Positions 4,666 to 12,189 of a DNA stretch of 15,620 bases are shown one piece after another. The DNA lies in NCBI GenBank assembly GCA_027343725.1, contig DAHWKH010000178.1:1-15620 (forward strand), given 5' to 3'. Position 1 is the stretch's first letter; every line of letters starts with the position of its first letter. Both the position numbers and the translations under genes were made by a program. The DNA comes from Acidiferrobacteraceae bacterium (GTDB lineage: Bacteria > Pseudomonadota > Gammaproteobacteria > Acidiferrobacterales > Acidiferrobacteraceae). The notes beneath the pieces were generated by a model. The model was given only the letters and a program-made list of their open reading frames with translations, was not told where the DNA came from and made no database searches.

Positions 4666-7337
4666 GCGAGGTTTGCGACCAGGGATTCGGCGACTTGCCG
4701 TTGTTGGGCATTGCCCTCGCTCCGGACCTCGTCCAGGATGCTGCGCGCCCCTTCGCTATCCCCCATCTCGAGGTATGCGCGCGCCAAGTCGAGTTTGGTC
4801 TCGACGGCATCCCCGTCCGTTTCGGCCTCGGTCAGCGCATTGCTCCCGTTCGCGGCCTCGGGGGTGGGTGTTGCCTTGGCCCCGAGCTGCAAATCCAGGG
4901 TGCTCAAATCCGCCATATCCGCGTCGTCGAATCGCAACGCGAATTCCTCCGAGTCACACGCGCGCGTGTCCTCGTCCGACTCGGGTTCCGCCGGCGCTTC
5001 GAAGCTCAGACCCTCGAAGTCCGCGGAGTCCTTCGTCTTTCCGGCGTCCTCGAAGGAGACCTGCGACGACTCCGCGTCCGCCTCCGGGGCTTGCGCGGTC
5101 GTTCCCGCATCCCACGCGAAATCGAGGCCATGGTCCCCGGGGGGTTCCTGGGCCTGTCCGGAGTCGTTCGGCGTCGCCGGCTCGGAGGCGGACGGAAAGT
5201 CGAGGGAGAAATCCAGGCCGGCATCGCCGCCCGCGTCTGTCCCGGTCTCGCCCGCGGGTTCGGCGCCGATCTCCCCGTGCGTGGGAAAATCGATCGCGCC
5301 CGCGTCGTGGGCCGCCTGGTCGCCTTCGCCCGGGCGCGCGTCCCCAGCGGGTCCGCTCGTCCACAAGAGGCCCTCATCGCCGCCGGCGGCGTTCCCCGGC
5401 AAGGAGACCGCCTCGAGCTCGCGTGCCATGCCTGCGAAATCGATGCGATCGGCCAGGGCGGCGGACGGCTTGTCGTCCGCCGCCCCGCGCTCCTCTTCCC
5501 GGTCCATGCCTGCGGGCTTCTCACGGCTCTTTCGGAACAAGGGATTTTCGGGGTCGAGCTTGCGGCCCATCTCCTCGACCTTGTGCCATAGCGGACCCCG
5601 ACCGTCGGAGCCTGCGTAGATCTCCTCCGCCACGATTTCGAAGGTCTTGACGTCGTGGCGCTGGAAATAGATCTCCAAGAGCTTGAGCTTCAGTTCCAGG
5701 CGACCCGTATCCTTGGCGGCCGCCTCCTTCAGGATTTCCTCGGCCTGTTCGTCGCGCCCGTAAGCGAGGTACACATCGGCCTCGGCCAAGGGATCGACCT
5801 CATCGGTGTGCATCGCCCCGAGCCCGCCGGCGGCCTGACTGAACTCGCTCAGGAACGAGGCCTCCGGCGTCTTCGGGAGACCCGCCGTATCGGCCATCTG
5901 ACCCTCCGAGTTCAAACCGCCCCCGGAGAGGATGCTTTCCTCGAACTCCGCCATGCTCTGGCGGCGCCTGCGGATGATAAGGAAGCCCCCGGCCAGGACC
6001 GCGAGCAGGGCGCCGAGGATCGGCAGCCGCTCCGTCGACAAGAGGGTTTGAAAGAAGGACGGCTGGGCGCTCGGGGCGGTCACGGGCGCAAGCGGATGGG
6101 GCTTGGGCGCGGCGATCGGTTTGGCGATGGCGGGATGCGCGGCGACCAGCGGGCGCGTGATCACGTGGGTCCCCGCCTGGGCGGTCCCTTTGACTGCCGG
6201 CACCCGGGCCTTGGGAACGGCCTTGCCCTGGACCACCGGTTTCGCCAGCGTGCGGATCGCGCCTGTGGCCGCCGGATGGGCTTGAGCCCGTGCGCGCACC
6301 TCGCGTTCCAGCAAGGCGAGCTCGCGATCCTCCACCGTCATCAAGCGCTGCGTCTTTTGCAGCTGTTGTTGCAGGTGCGCCACGCGCGCCCCCAACGGCC
6401 CCGGCATCTGCGTCCCATGCCCGCTCCCCTCGGCGCGCGCGCGTCCGGGAAGGGCCGCGGGCTCGATACGCAACGCCGCGCGCCGCGTCGGCACCACGCG
6501 CACGGCGTGCAGCATGCCCCCGAGCCCGTGACTGTGTCCCGTGCTCGTGACCGGCCGTCCGGCGAGCGCCTCCTGATAATGCGTCCAGGTCGTCGCCTGG
6601 GCGCCGAGCCACGCGCCCGCCTGCCGGCGGGGGATCGCCAGGATCGCGCGCCGCCCCGGTGCCTGTAAACGCGCACCGGCACGTAGATCATTCACATTGT
6701 GGCGATAAAAGGCGCGCGGGTTGGCGCGGAAGAAGGCCTCGAGCGTCTGGGCCATGGCGCGATGGTCGGGTGCTGCGCGTTCCGCGACCGCCCACAGGGT
6801 CTCCCCGGGCCGCACGCGCATGGTCGCCGGCTGCGGCCGACGCGGCGCGGGCTGGGTGTGTTGGGCGGCGATGCGCCCGACGGCCGGAAGCGCCTTCGGA
6901 GCCGCCTGCCCCGCCCCGATCGCGATCACGCCGTTGGCCGGGTTCAAAAGCGCCGTGTATTCGTGCAGCAACGTGCCACCGGACCATTTGAGGCGCAAGA
7001 GAAAATGCAGAAACGGCGCCATGATCGGGTGCGTGCTGTGCAGGAAGACGACGTACTGGCCGTTCTTTGCGCGCCCGATATGGCAGATGACCGAGCGCAA
7101 GGCGCGGGATTTCCGGATCCCGGCCTCGGCGAAGGCGCCGCTCGAGGCGAGCCGCGCGTGCACCGAGCCGCGCTCGCCTGGGCGCAACGCCAAGACCGGG
7201 ATCTCCGCGCGCAGCGGTTCGCCCAGATTGGAGCTCACGGAGAGTCGGCCAAGGCCGATCGCGTGCGCCGCCGGGGCGTAGAGGACCGCGGCCGCCCAAA
7301 CGACCGGAACGACGCCGACCCATCCCTTTCTCACCAT
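4662..7337 (-). CDS. fimV: FimV-like polar hub / pilus assembly protein
   Basis: An 891-residue inner-membrane protein of the FimV/HubP group, which places polar machinery and supports type IV pilus assembly and twitching. Signal peptide ~1-26 (cut after AAHA); the FimV N-terminal domain ~27-140 with the characteristic IGLGRLSVSSNLGEPLRAEI; a LysM-type domain ~173-227 (RVRPGETLWAVAERAAP); a Gln/Glu-rich coiled coil ~315-352; a Pro/Ala/Lys-rich linker; one membrane segment ~438-455 followed by RRRR; a TPR-like helical region ~511-600; and a long acidic stretch ~610-840 with recurring short units such as GLDFSLDF, GLDFAWD and GLSFEA. The C-terminal FimV domain is ~843-891 (ETKLDLARAYLEMGD), which in relatives binds partner proteins. 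It is last in the leu-asd block, with a 95-bp gap and its own candidate promoter. The stop overlaps that of folA. Confidence 0.93.
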   Translation of the reverse strand: MVRKGWVGVVPVVWAAAVLYAPAAHAIGLGRLSVSSNLGEPLRAEIPVLALRPGERGSVHARLASSGAFAEAGIRKSRALRSVICHIGRAKNGQYVVFLHSTHPIMAPFLHFLLRLKWSGGTLLHEYTALLNPANGVIAIGAGQAAPKALPAVGRIAAQHTQPAPRRPQPATMRVRPGETLWAVAERAAPDHRAMAQTLEAFFRANPRAFYRHNVNDLRAGARLQAPGRRAILAIPRRQAGAWLGAQATTWTHYQEALAGRPVTSTGHSHGLGGMLHAVRVVPTRRAALRIEPAALPGRARAEGSGHGTQMPGPLGARVAHLQQQLQKTQRLMTVEDRELALLEREVRARAQAHPAATGAIRTLAKPVVQGKAVPKARVPAVKGTAQAGTHVITRPLVAAHPAIAKPIAAPKPHPLAPVTAPSAQPSFFQTLLSTERLPILGALLAVLAGGFLIIRRRRQSMAEFEESILSGGGLNSEGQMADTAGLPKTPEASFLSEFSQAAGGLGAMHTDEVDPLAEADVYLAYGRDEQAEEILKEAAAKDTGRLELKLKLLEIYFQRHDVKTFEIVAEEIYAGSDGRGPLWHKVEEMGRKLDPENPLFRKSREKPAGMDREEERGAADDKPSAALADRIDFAGMARELEAVSLPGNAAGGDEGLLWTSGPAGDARPGEGDQAAHDAGAIDFPTHGEIGAEPAGETGTDAGGDAGLDFSLDFPSASEPATPNDSGQAQEPPGDHGLDFAWDAGTTAQAPEADAESSQVSFEDAGKTKDSADFEGLSFEAPAEPESDEDTRACDSEEFALRFDDADMADLSTLDLQLGAKATPTPEAANGSNALTEAETDGDAVETKLDLARAYLEMGDSEGARSILDEVRSEGNAQQRQVAESLVANLA

Positions 7338-7351
7338 CCCATCCTCTCCCT

Positions 7352-7409
7352 GGGGATCCGGATCGTCCCCGAGATTCTCGCTGGTTACCCGGGCCTTCTC
7401 AGAAAGGCC
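7352..7409 (-). promoter_or_regulatory. Structured 5' leader of fimV
   Basis: The ~80-nt leader holds several inverted repeats: GGCCTT/AAGGCC (7392-7397 with 7404-7409, 6-nt loop), CGAG/CTCG (7370-7373 with 7377-7380), GGGGA/TCCCC (7352-7356 with 7366-7370), and inside the last a perfect 10-bp palindrome GATCCGGATC (7355-7364). No T-run follows any of them on the minus strand, so they are not obvious terminators. They could tune read-through from asd or mRNA stability. Confidence 0.4.
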
Positions 7410-7424
7410 TCGAAGTCCTCATTG

Positions 7425-7453
7425 ACTATAGACTATAAATAATTCTCTACCAA
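7425..7453 (-). promoter_or_regulatory. Candidate promoter of fimV inside the asd 3' end
   Basis: On the minus strand there is TTGGTA (7453-7448), a 17-bp spacer and TATAGT (7430-7425). A second TATAGT at 7437-7432 is part of a tandem TATAGTC repeat that also contains the asd stop codon. The predicted start is near 7418, about 80 nt before the fimV ATG. Confidence 0.45.
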
Positions 7454-8455
7454 ACGTTCGGCGATCTGAATGCTGTTGAGTGCCGCCCCCTTGCGCAGAT
7501 TGTCCGACACCACCCACAAATCGAGTCCGCGCGGGTGCGAAAGGTCCTCGCGGATCCGGCCGACGAACACCGCGTCCTGCCCGGCCGCTTCGGTGATCGC
7601 GGTCGGGTAGCCGCCGGCTCGGCGCTCATCGAGTACCACGACGCCCGGCGCTTGCGCCAAAAGCGCGCGCGCCTCGTCAGCGCGAATCTTTCGGCGCGTC
7701 TCGATATGCACCGCCTCGGAGTGGCCGTACACCACCGGGACACGGGCCGTCGTCGGGTTCACCCGGATCGCGGAGTCGCCCAGGATCTTGTGGGTCTCCC
7801 AGACCATCTTCATCTCTTCCTTGGTATAGCCATTCTCCAAAAAGACATCAATGTGCGGCAGGACGTTGAAAGCGATGGGTTTTGGGTAGACGCGGCCGGG
7901 GAGCGCGGTGCCGGCGAGTGCCGCCTGCGTCTGTTCGCGCAACTCGTCGATCGCCTCCTTGCCGGTTCCGGACACCGACTGATAGGTGCAGACGTTGATC
8001 CGGTCGATCCCCACGGCGTCGTGCAAGGGCTTGAGGGCGACCACCATCTGGATCGTCGAGCAATTGGGGTTGGCGATGATGCCGCGCGCCTGGTAGCGCG
8101 CGATGTCCCCGGGGTTGACCTCCGGGACCACCAGCGGGATGTCGTCGTCGTAGCGGAAGTGCGCGGTGTTATCGATCACGACACAGCCCGCCTCCGCGGC
8201 CTTCGGCGCGTACTCGGCCGAGATCTCGCCGCCCGCCGAAAAGAGCCCGATCTGGGCTTTCCGAAAATCGAAGGTCGCCAGGTCCTCGACCCGGAGCGTG
8301 CGCTCCCCGAACTGCACCGGGCTGCCCGCCGACCGGCGCGATGCCAGGGCGTAGACCTCGTTCACGGGAAACCGCCGCTCCGCCAGGATCGCGAGCATCA
8401 CCTCGCCCACGGCGCCTGTGGCACCGACCACTGCGACATTCCACCTCTTGGACAT
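7433..8455 (-). CDS. asd: Aspartate-semialdehyde dehydrogenase
   Basis: NADPH-dependent reduction of aspartyl phosphate to aspartate semialdehyde, the branch point to lysine/diaminopimelate, threonine and methionine. The product is 340 residues, typical of the shorter Asd type. Motifs: the Rossmann loop VVGATGAVG (9-17), SAGGEISAEYAPKA (73-86), DNTAHFRYD (95-103), the catalytic Cys132 in IIANPNCSTIQM, YQSVSGTGKEA (158-168), and the conserved His245 in VYGHSEAVHIE. ATG 8455 is chosen because MSKRWNVAVVGATG starts the fold and GGAG lies 7 nt upstream. The upstream extension of the frame runs over leuB. The gene follows leuB by 49 bp, with a short GGCCC/GGGCC hairpin (8465-8477) in the gap, and precedes fimV, an order common in gamma- and betaproteobacteria. 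Confidence 0.95.
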   Translation of the reverse strand: MSKRWNVAVVGATGAVGEVMLAILAERRFPVNEVYALASRRSAGSPVQFGERTLRVEDLATFDFRKAQIGLFSAGGEISAEYAPKAAEAGCVVIDNTAHFRYDDDIPLVVPEVNPGDIARYQARGIIANPNCSTIQMVVALKPLHDAVGIDRINVCTYQSVSGTGKEAIDELREQTQAALAGTALPGRVYPKPIAFNVLPHIDVFLENGYTKEEMKMVWETHKILGDSAIRVNPTTARVPVVYGHSEAVHIETRRKIRADEARALLAQAPGVVVLDERRAGGYPTAITEAAGQDAVFVGRIREDLSHPRGLDLWVVSDNLRKGAALNSIQIAERLVENYL

Positions 8456-8504
8456 AGCGACTCCGGCCCTTCGGGCCCTAGCGAACAGGAACGCGGGGCG
8501 AACT

Positions 8505-9581
8505 TTACGCGCGCAACGCCGCGACCACGGCCTCGCCCATGGTGCGCGTCGAGACGGTCTCGTGGATCCCGTCCCGGAGATCGGCCGTGCGCAAACCGGC
8601 ATCGAGCGCCTGGGACACGGCCGCTTCCACGCGCACCGCCAAGTCGGGCTGGCGCAGGCTGTAGCGCAACATCATGGCCACCGAGAGGATCGTCGCCAAC
8701 GGATTGGCGAGATTCTGGCCCGCGATATCGGGCGCCGAGCCGTGGATCGGTTCATAGAGCCCGCGGTCGGTCTCGTTCAGCGACGCCGACGGCAGCATCC
8801 CGATGGAGCCTGTCAGCATCGCGGCCTCGTCGGACAGGATATCCCCAAACAGGTTTGTCGTCACGATGACGTCGAACTGTTTGGGGGCGCGCACGAGCTG
8901 CATCGCGGCGTTATCCACGTACATGTGCGCGACCGCCACATCCGGGTACTCGCAGGCGACCCGCATGACCGTCTCGCGCCACAACTCGGTGCATTCGAGC
9001 ACGTTGGCCTTGTCCACCGAACACACGCGATGCCGGCGCACGCGCGCGATCTCGAAGGCGCGGCGCACGACCCGTTCGATTTCCGACTCGGTGTAGACCA
9101 GGGTGTTGAAGCCCTGGCGCTCGCCGGTATCGAGCGTCCGGACGCCGCGCGGTTCACCGAAGTAGATGCCGCCGACGAGTTCGCGCACGATCAGGATGTC
9201 GAGGCCCTCGACGACCTCCGGGCGCAGGGTCGACGCGCTCGCCAATTGCGGAAAGAGGATCGCCGGTCGCAGGTTCGCGAAGAGCCCGAGCGCCGAGCGC
9301 AAAGCGAGGAGCGCCTTCTCCGGGCGCAAGGCCATGGGCAAGGCCTCCCAGCGCGGCCCCCCGACCGCCCCGAGCAGGACGGCATCGGCCGCGCGCGCGA
9401 GCGCGAGCGTCTCCTCCGGCAACGGCTGCCCGTGGGCCTCGTAGGCCGCCCCCCCGATCAGGCCGTATTCCAATTCGATCGCGAGCGCATGCTCGTCCCG
9501 CAGGCACTCGAGCACGCGCACGGCCTCGGCCACGACCTCGGGCCCGATCCCGTCGCCCGGTAGAACCGCGATCTTATTCAT
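8505..9581 (-). CDS. leuB: 3-Isopropylmalate dehydrogenase
   Basis: Oxidises and decarboxylates 3-isopropylmalate with NAD to 2-oxoisocaproate, the third step of leucine synthesis. The product is 358 residues, the normal length. Motifs: AVLPGDGIGPEV (5-16), GAVGGPRW (71-78), Tyr140 in VGGIYFGEPRG, Lys191 in SVDKANVLE, Asp223 in YVDNAAMQL, and the family signature NLFGDILSDEAAMLTGSIG (243-261) with Asp247 and Asp251 for metal and substrate; then EPIHGSAPDIAG (277-288) for cofactor binding. The start ATG lies inside the last codons of leuD (8-bp overlap) and has no strong Shine-Dalgarno, which suggests coupling to leuD translation. Asd follows 49 bp downstream. Confidence 0.97.
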   Translation of the reverse strand: MNKIAVLPGDGIGPEVVAEAVRVLECLRDEHALAIELEYGLIGGAAYEAHGQPLPEETLALARAADAVLLGAVGGPRWEALPMALRPEKALLALRSALGLFANLRPAILFPQLASASTLRPEVVEGLDILIVRELVGGIYFGEPRGVRTLDTGERQGFNTLVYTESEIERVVRRAFEIARVRRHRVCSVDKANVLECTELWRETVMRVACEYPDVAVAHMYVDNAAMQLVRAPKQFDVIVTTNLFGDILSDEAAMLTGSIGMLPSASLNETDRGLYEPIHGSAPDIAGQNLANPLATILSVAMMLRYSLRQPDLAVRVEAAVSQALDAGLRTADLRDGIHETVSTRTMGEAVVAALRA

Positions 9582-10221
9582 GAGGGACCCCGTCTTCGCG
9601 GCCGAACAGCCACGGCGCCTCGGCGCGCCTGCGCGTCTCGTAATCGCGAATCTCGGCCGCGTGCTGAAGCGTCCAGCCGATGTCGTCGAGCCCGTTCAAC
9701 AGGCAGTCCTTGCGGAAGGGATCGATCGCGAAGCGCCCGACCTCGCGCTCCCCCTCCCGGACGCATTGCGCGGGCAGATCGACCGTGAGCGTGTAGCCCG
9801 CGGTCGCCTCGACCGCGCGAAAGAGCGCATCGACGTCGGCCTCCGGCAACACCACCGGCAACAAGCCGTTCTTCAGGCTGTTGTGATAAAAGATGTCCGC
9901 GAAGCTCGGGGCGATGATCACCCGAAAGCCGTACTGCGACAGCGCCCAAGGCGCATGCTCGCGCGAGGAGCCGCAGCCGAAATTGGCGCGCGCGAGCAGA
10001 ATGGAGGCACCCTGATAGCGCGCCTCGTTCAACACGAAATCGGGATTGGGCACGACGTGTCCCGCGGCACCCTCCCGGTAACGCCAGTGATAAAAGAGGT
10101 TCTCGCCGAATCCGCTGCGCCCGACGGCCTTCAGAAACTGCTTCGGAATGATGGCATCGGTATCGACATTCACCCGGTCAAGGGGCGCGACGAGACCCTC
10201 TACGCGTTCAAAACGTTCCAA
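9574..10221 (-). CDS. leuD: 3-Isopropylmalate dehydratase small subunit
   Basis: The small subunit that, with LeuC, isomerises 2-isopropylmalate to 3-isopropylmalate. The product is 215 residues (E. coli 201). It opens MERFERVEGLVAPLDRVNVDTDAIIPKQF, matching LeuD N-termini, and carries the signature ANFGCGSSREHAPWAL (79-94) of the aconitase swivel domain. The start codon is TTG (10219-10221), backed by a strong GGGAGG 7 nt upstream in the 12-bp gap after leuC; no ATG or GTG gives a better start. The end overlaps leuB by 8 bp. Nothing catalytic appears to be missing. Confidence 0.95.
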   Translation of the reverse strand: MERFERVEGLVAPLDRVNVDTDAIIPKQFLKAVGRSGFGENLFYHWRYREGAAGHVVPNPDFVLNEARYQGASILLARANFGCGSSREHAPWALSQYGFRVIIAPSFADIFYHNSLKNGLLPVVLPEADVDALFRAVEATAGYTLTVDLPAQCVREGEREVGRFAIDPFRKDCLLNGLDDIGWTLQHAAEIRDYETRRRAEAPWLFGREDGVPHE

Positions 10222-10233
10222 TCCAGGCCTCCC

Positions 10234-11637
10234 TCACATCCACGTGCGCACGTCAACGAAATGCCCGGCGACCGCGGCCGCCGCGGCCATGGCCGGGCTC
10301 ACGAGGTGCGTGCGCCCGCCCGCTCCCTGGCGGCCCTCGAAGTTGCGATTCGAGGTCGATGCGCAGCGCTCCCCGGGCTCGAGGCGGTCGGCATTCATCG
10401 CAAGACACATGGAGCAGCCCGCGTCCCGCCACTCGAACCCCGCCTCCGTGAACACCCGATCGAGCCCTTCCGCCTCGGCCGCCTCTTTGACAAGCCCCGA
10501 ACCCGGCACCACCAGGGCCCGCCGCACGTTCGCAGCGACTCTGCGACCCTGCACGATGCGCGCGGCCGCGCGCAGGTCCTCGATGCGCGCATTCGTGCAG
10601 GAACCGATGAAGATCACATCCACCGGGATGTCGGTCATCGCGGTCCCCGGGGCGAGGTCCATGTAGCGCAATGCCGCCCGCAGGCTCTCCGCGGCCACCG
10701 CATCCGCGAGCGTCCCGGGGTCCGGCACGCGCGCGGTGACGGCGGCGACCATCTCCGGGGAGGTCCCATAGGTCACCTGGGGCGCGAGCGTCGTGACGTC
10801 GATCGCCACCTCCTTGTCAAAGCGCGCATCCGCGTCGCTTCGCAAATCGCGCCAGGCGCTCACCGCCTGGTCCCACAAGGCCCCCCGAGGCGCGAAGGGC
10901 CGCCCCGCGAGGTAGGCGATCGTGGTGTCATCCACGGCCACGAGTCCCGCGCGCGCGCCGGCCTCGATCGCCATATTGCACAGGGTCATGCGGCCTTCCA
11001 TCGAAAGGGCCGCGACCGCGCTGCCGGCAAACTCGATGGTATGGCCCGTGCCGCCCGCGGTCCCGATGTGCCCGATGACGGCAAGCGCCAGGTCCTTGGC
11101 GCCGACACCCGCGGCCGGCGTGCCCTCGAGGCGCACGCGCATGGTGCGCGCCTTCTTCTGGAGCAGGCACTGTGTCGCCAGGACCTGCTCGACCTCGGAG
11201 GTCCCGATGCCGTGCGCGAGCGCCCCGAACGCGCCATGCGTCGAGGTATGGGAGTCGCCGCACACGATCGTCATACCGGGCAGCGTCGCGCCTTGCTCCG
11301 GGCCCACCACGTGCACGATCCCCTGGCGCTTGTCGGCCATGGAAAAAAGGCGCACCCCGAAATCCCGGCAATTGTCATCCAGGGTCTCGACCTGCAGGCG
11401 CGAGGTCGGGTCCGCGATACCCTGCGCGCGGTCCTTGGTCGGCACGTTGTGGTCGGCCACCGCCAGATTGGCGTCCTGTCGCCACAAGGGGCGCTTCGCG
11501 GCCCGCAGGCCCGCGAAGGCCTGGGGGCTTGTCACCTCGTGGATGAGCTGACGATCGATATACAAAAGGCAGGTGCCGTCCGGCAACTCACGCACCACGT
11601 GAGCGTCCCAGAGTTTGTCATAAAGCGTCTTGCCCAA
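10234..11637 (-). CDS. leuC: 3-Isopropylmalate dehydratase large subunit
   Basis: The [4Fe-4S] catalytic subunit of isopropylmalate isomerase. Started at TTG 11637 it has 467 residues, against 466 in E. coli. Motifs: MGKTLYDKLWDAHVV (1-15), YIDRQLIHEVTSPQAF (26-41), CGDSHTSTHGAFGALAHGIG (126-145), and the cluster ligands Cys347 (FIGSCTNARIEDL), Cys408 and Cys411 (DAGCSMC); NRNFEGRQG (430-438) lies near the end. TTG is chosen over ATG 11664 because homologues begin at this MGKTLY, because GGGGA sits 7 nt before the TTG, and because ATG 11664 overlaps the predicted -10 and would not be transcribed. ATG 11664 would give 476 residues and a longer frame reaches 11844. First gene of the leu block; no leader-peptide attenuator is visible in the short leader. 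Confidence 0.93.
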   Translation of the reverse strand: MGKTLYDKLWDAHVVRELPDGTCLLYIDRQLIHEVTSPQAFAGLRAAKRPLWRQDANLAVADHNVPTKDRAQGIADPTSRLQVETLDDNCRDFGVRLFSMADKRQGIVHVVGPEQGATLPGMTIVCGDSHTSTHGAFGALAHGIGTSEVEQVLATQCLLQKKARTMRVRLEGTPAAGVGAKDLALAVIGHIGTAGGTGHTIEFAGSAVAALSMEGRMTLCNMAIEAGARAGLVAVDDTTIAYLAGRPFAPRGALWDQAVSAWRDLRSDADARFDKEVAIDVTTLAPQVTYGTSPEMVAAVTARVPDPGTLADAVAAESLRAALRYMDLAPGTAMTDIPVDVIFIGSCTNARIEDLRAAARIVQGRRVAANVRRALVVPGSGLVKEAAEAEGLDRVFTEAGFEWRDAGCSMCLAMNADRLEPGERCASTSNRNFEGRQGAGGRTHLVSPAMAAAAAVAGHFVDVRTWM

Positions 11638-11644
11638 CGTCAGA

Positions 11645-11649
11645 TCCCC
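11645..11649 (-). promoter_or_regulatory. Shine-Dalgarno supporting the leuC TTG start
   Basis: GGGGA on the minus strand, 7 nt before TTG 11637-11635. It is a partial match to AGGAGG. Its spacing and the predicted ~20-nt leader agree with the upstream promoter. Confidence 0.45.
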
Positions 11650-11662
11650 GAAAAATGCGCCC

Positions 11663-11691
11663 ATGGTACCCAAGGCGTAAGCGAATGCCAA
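11663..11691 (-). promoter_or_regulatory. Promoter of the leuCDB-asd block
   Basis: TTGGCA (minus, 11691-11686), 17 bp, TACCAT (11668-11663). The -10 overlaps the in-frame ATG 11664, which would therefore lie upstream of the transcription start near 11656. A good -35 with a mediocre -10 suggests a regulated promoter. Confidence 0.5.
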
Positions 11692-11760
11692 CAATGGCGC
11701 GATGCGCGCGGACGCCTGCGGCGCTCGACAAGACGCGATCCGCTGGCGGACAATGGCGCG
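11691..11760. repeat. 11-bp direct repeat upstream of leuC
   Basis: ACAATGGCGCG occurs at 11691-11701 and again at 11750-11760, with start positions 59 bp apart. Both lie in the gap between divergent leuC and the 11791 gene, and one abuts the leuC -35 element. They could be operator half-sites for one regulator, but chance is not excluded. Confidence 0.35.
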
Positions 11761-11790
11761 CTCCCAAAGCCCTGAGAGGTCGCTTCCGGT

Positions 11791-12189
11791 ATGACGTTTC
11801 TGGATCTTCTCGAAGCGCTCGCCGAGCGCCTGGGCCCCCTCCATCTGCCGTTACGGGCTCGGCCTCGAGGTGTCGACGAGGTCTTCGACGGCTGCGGCCT
11901 TCACCATGAACTCGCACTGACCCTCGTGCGCGCCCTCTATGCCGGGAACCGCTGTCACCATCTGAAGAGCCCGGTGACCGTGCAGGCGAGCCTGCGCGCC
12001 ATCGGCCCGATTCATGCCGAAATCCTGCAGAGCGCCCATACCGACATCGACACCTACCGGTTCCTCGAAACCTTCATTGCGCACATGCTGGCGGTCTTCG
12101 GTGAACCCCCCAAGGCCCGCCCGCGGAAGTCGCCGCCGCACCCCGCGCGCGTCATCGCCTTTCCCGTGCGCCGCCGAGGGCGCCGTTAG
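11791..12189 (+). CDS. Small protein of unknown function, divergent from leuC
   Basis: A 132-residue product that I do not recognise. Residues 1-105 look folded: leucine-rich amphipathic helices (MTFLDLLEALAERLG; HHELALTLVRALYAG; YRFLETFIAHMLAVFG), three Cys/His-containing spots (C35, HH38-39, C54-HH) but no clear metal motif. From ~107 the tail is Pro/Arg/Lys-rich and ends RRRGRR, suggesting nucleic-acid or membrane-surface contact, which is speculative. No signal peptide or membrane segment. Support for coding: strong G/C bias at third positions through the whole frame, and a stop that shares TTAG (12186-12189) with the stop of the MFS gene, the same tail-to-tail pattern as other genes here. 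The nearest Shine-Dalgarno-like GAGAGG is ~11 nt before ATG, rather far. Confidence 0.65.
   Translation: MTFLDLLEALAERLGPLHLPLRARPRGVDEVFDGCGLHHELALTLVRALYAGNRCHHLKSPVTVQASLRAIGPIHAEILQSAHTDIDTYRFLETFIAHMLAVFGEPPKARPRKSPPHPARVIAFPVRRRGRR

Noticed and set aside
5655..6668. 337-codon plus-strand frame opposite fimV
   Set aside because: Antisense shadow of FimV with an Arg/Gln/Leu-rich composition and no start signal.
8465..8477. GGCCC/GGGCC hairpin between leuB and asd as a terminator
   Set aside because: Only 5 bp with a 3-nt loop and no T-run; asd lies close downstream and is probably co-transcribed.
11638..11656. Leucine leader-peptide attenuator before leuC
   Set aside because: The predicted leader is only ~20 nt, with no Leu-codon run and no terminator/antiterminator pair.
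9580..11775. 731-codon plus-strand open frame antisense to leuD-leuC
   Set aside because: Codon phase mirrors the leu genes; long antisense frames are expected in GC-rich DNA, and the product is Arg/His/Gly/Pro-rich without any motif.
11638..11844. Longer LeuC starts (ATG 11664, or further up to 11844)
   Set aside because: The added segment is unlike any LeuC N-terminus and covers the predicted promoter and repeats.
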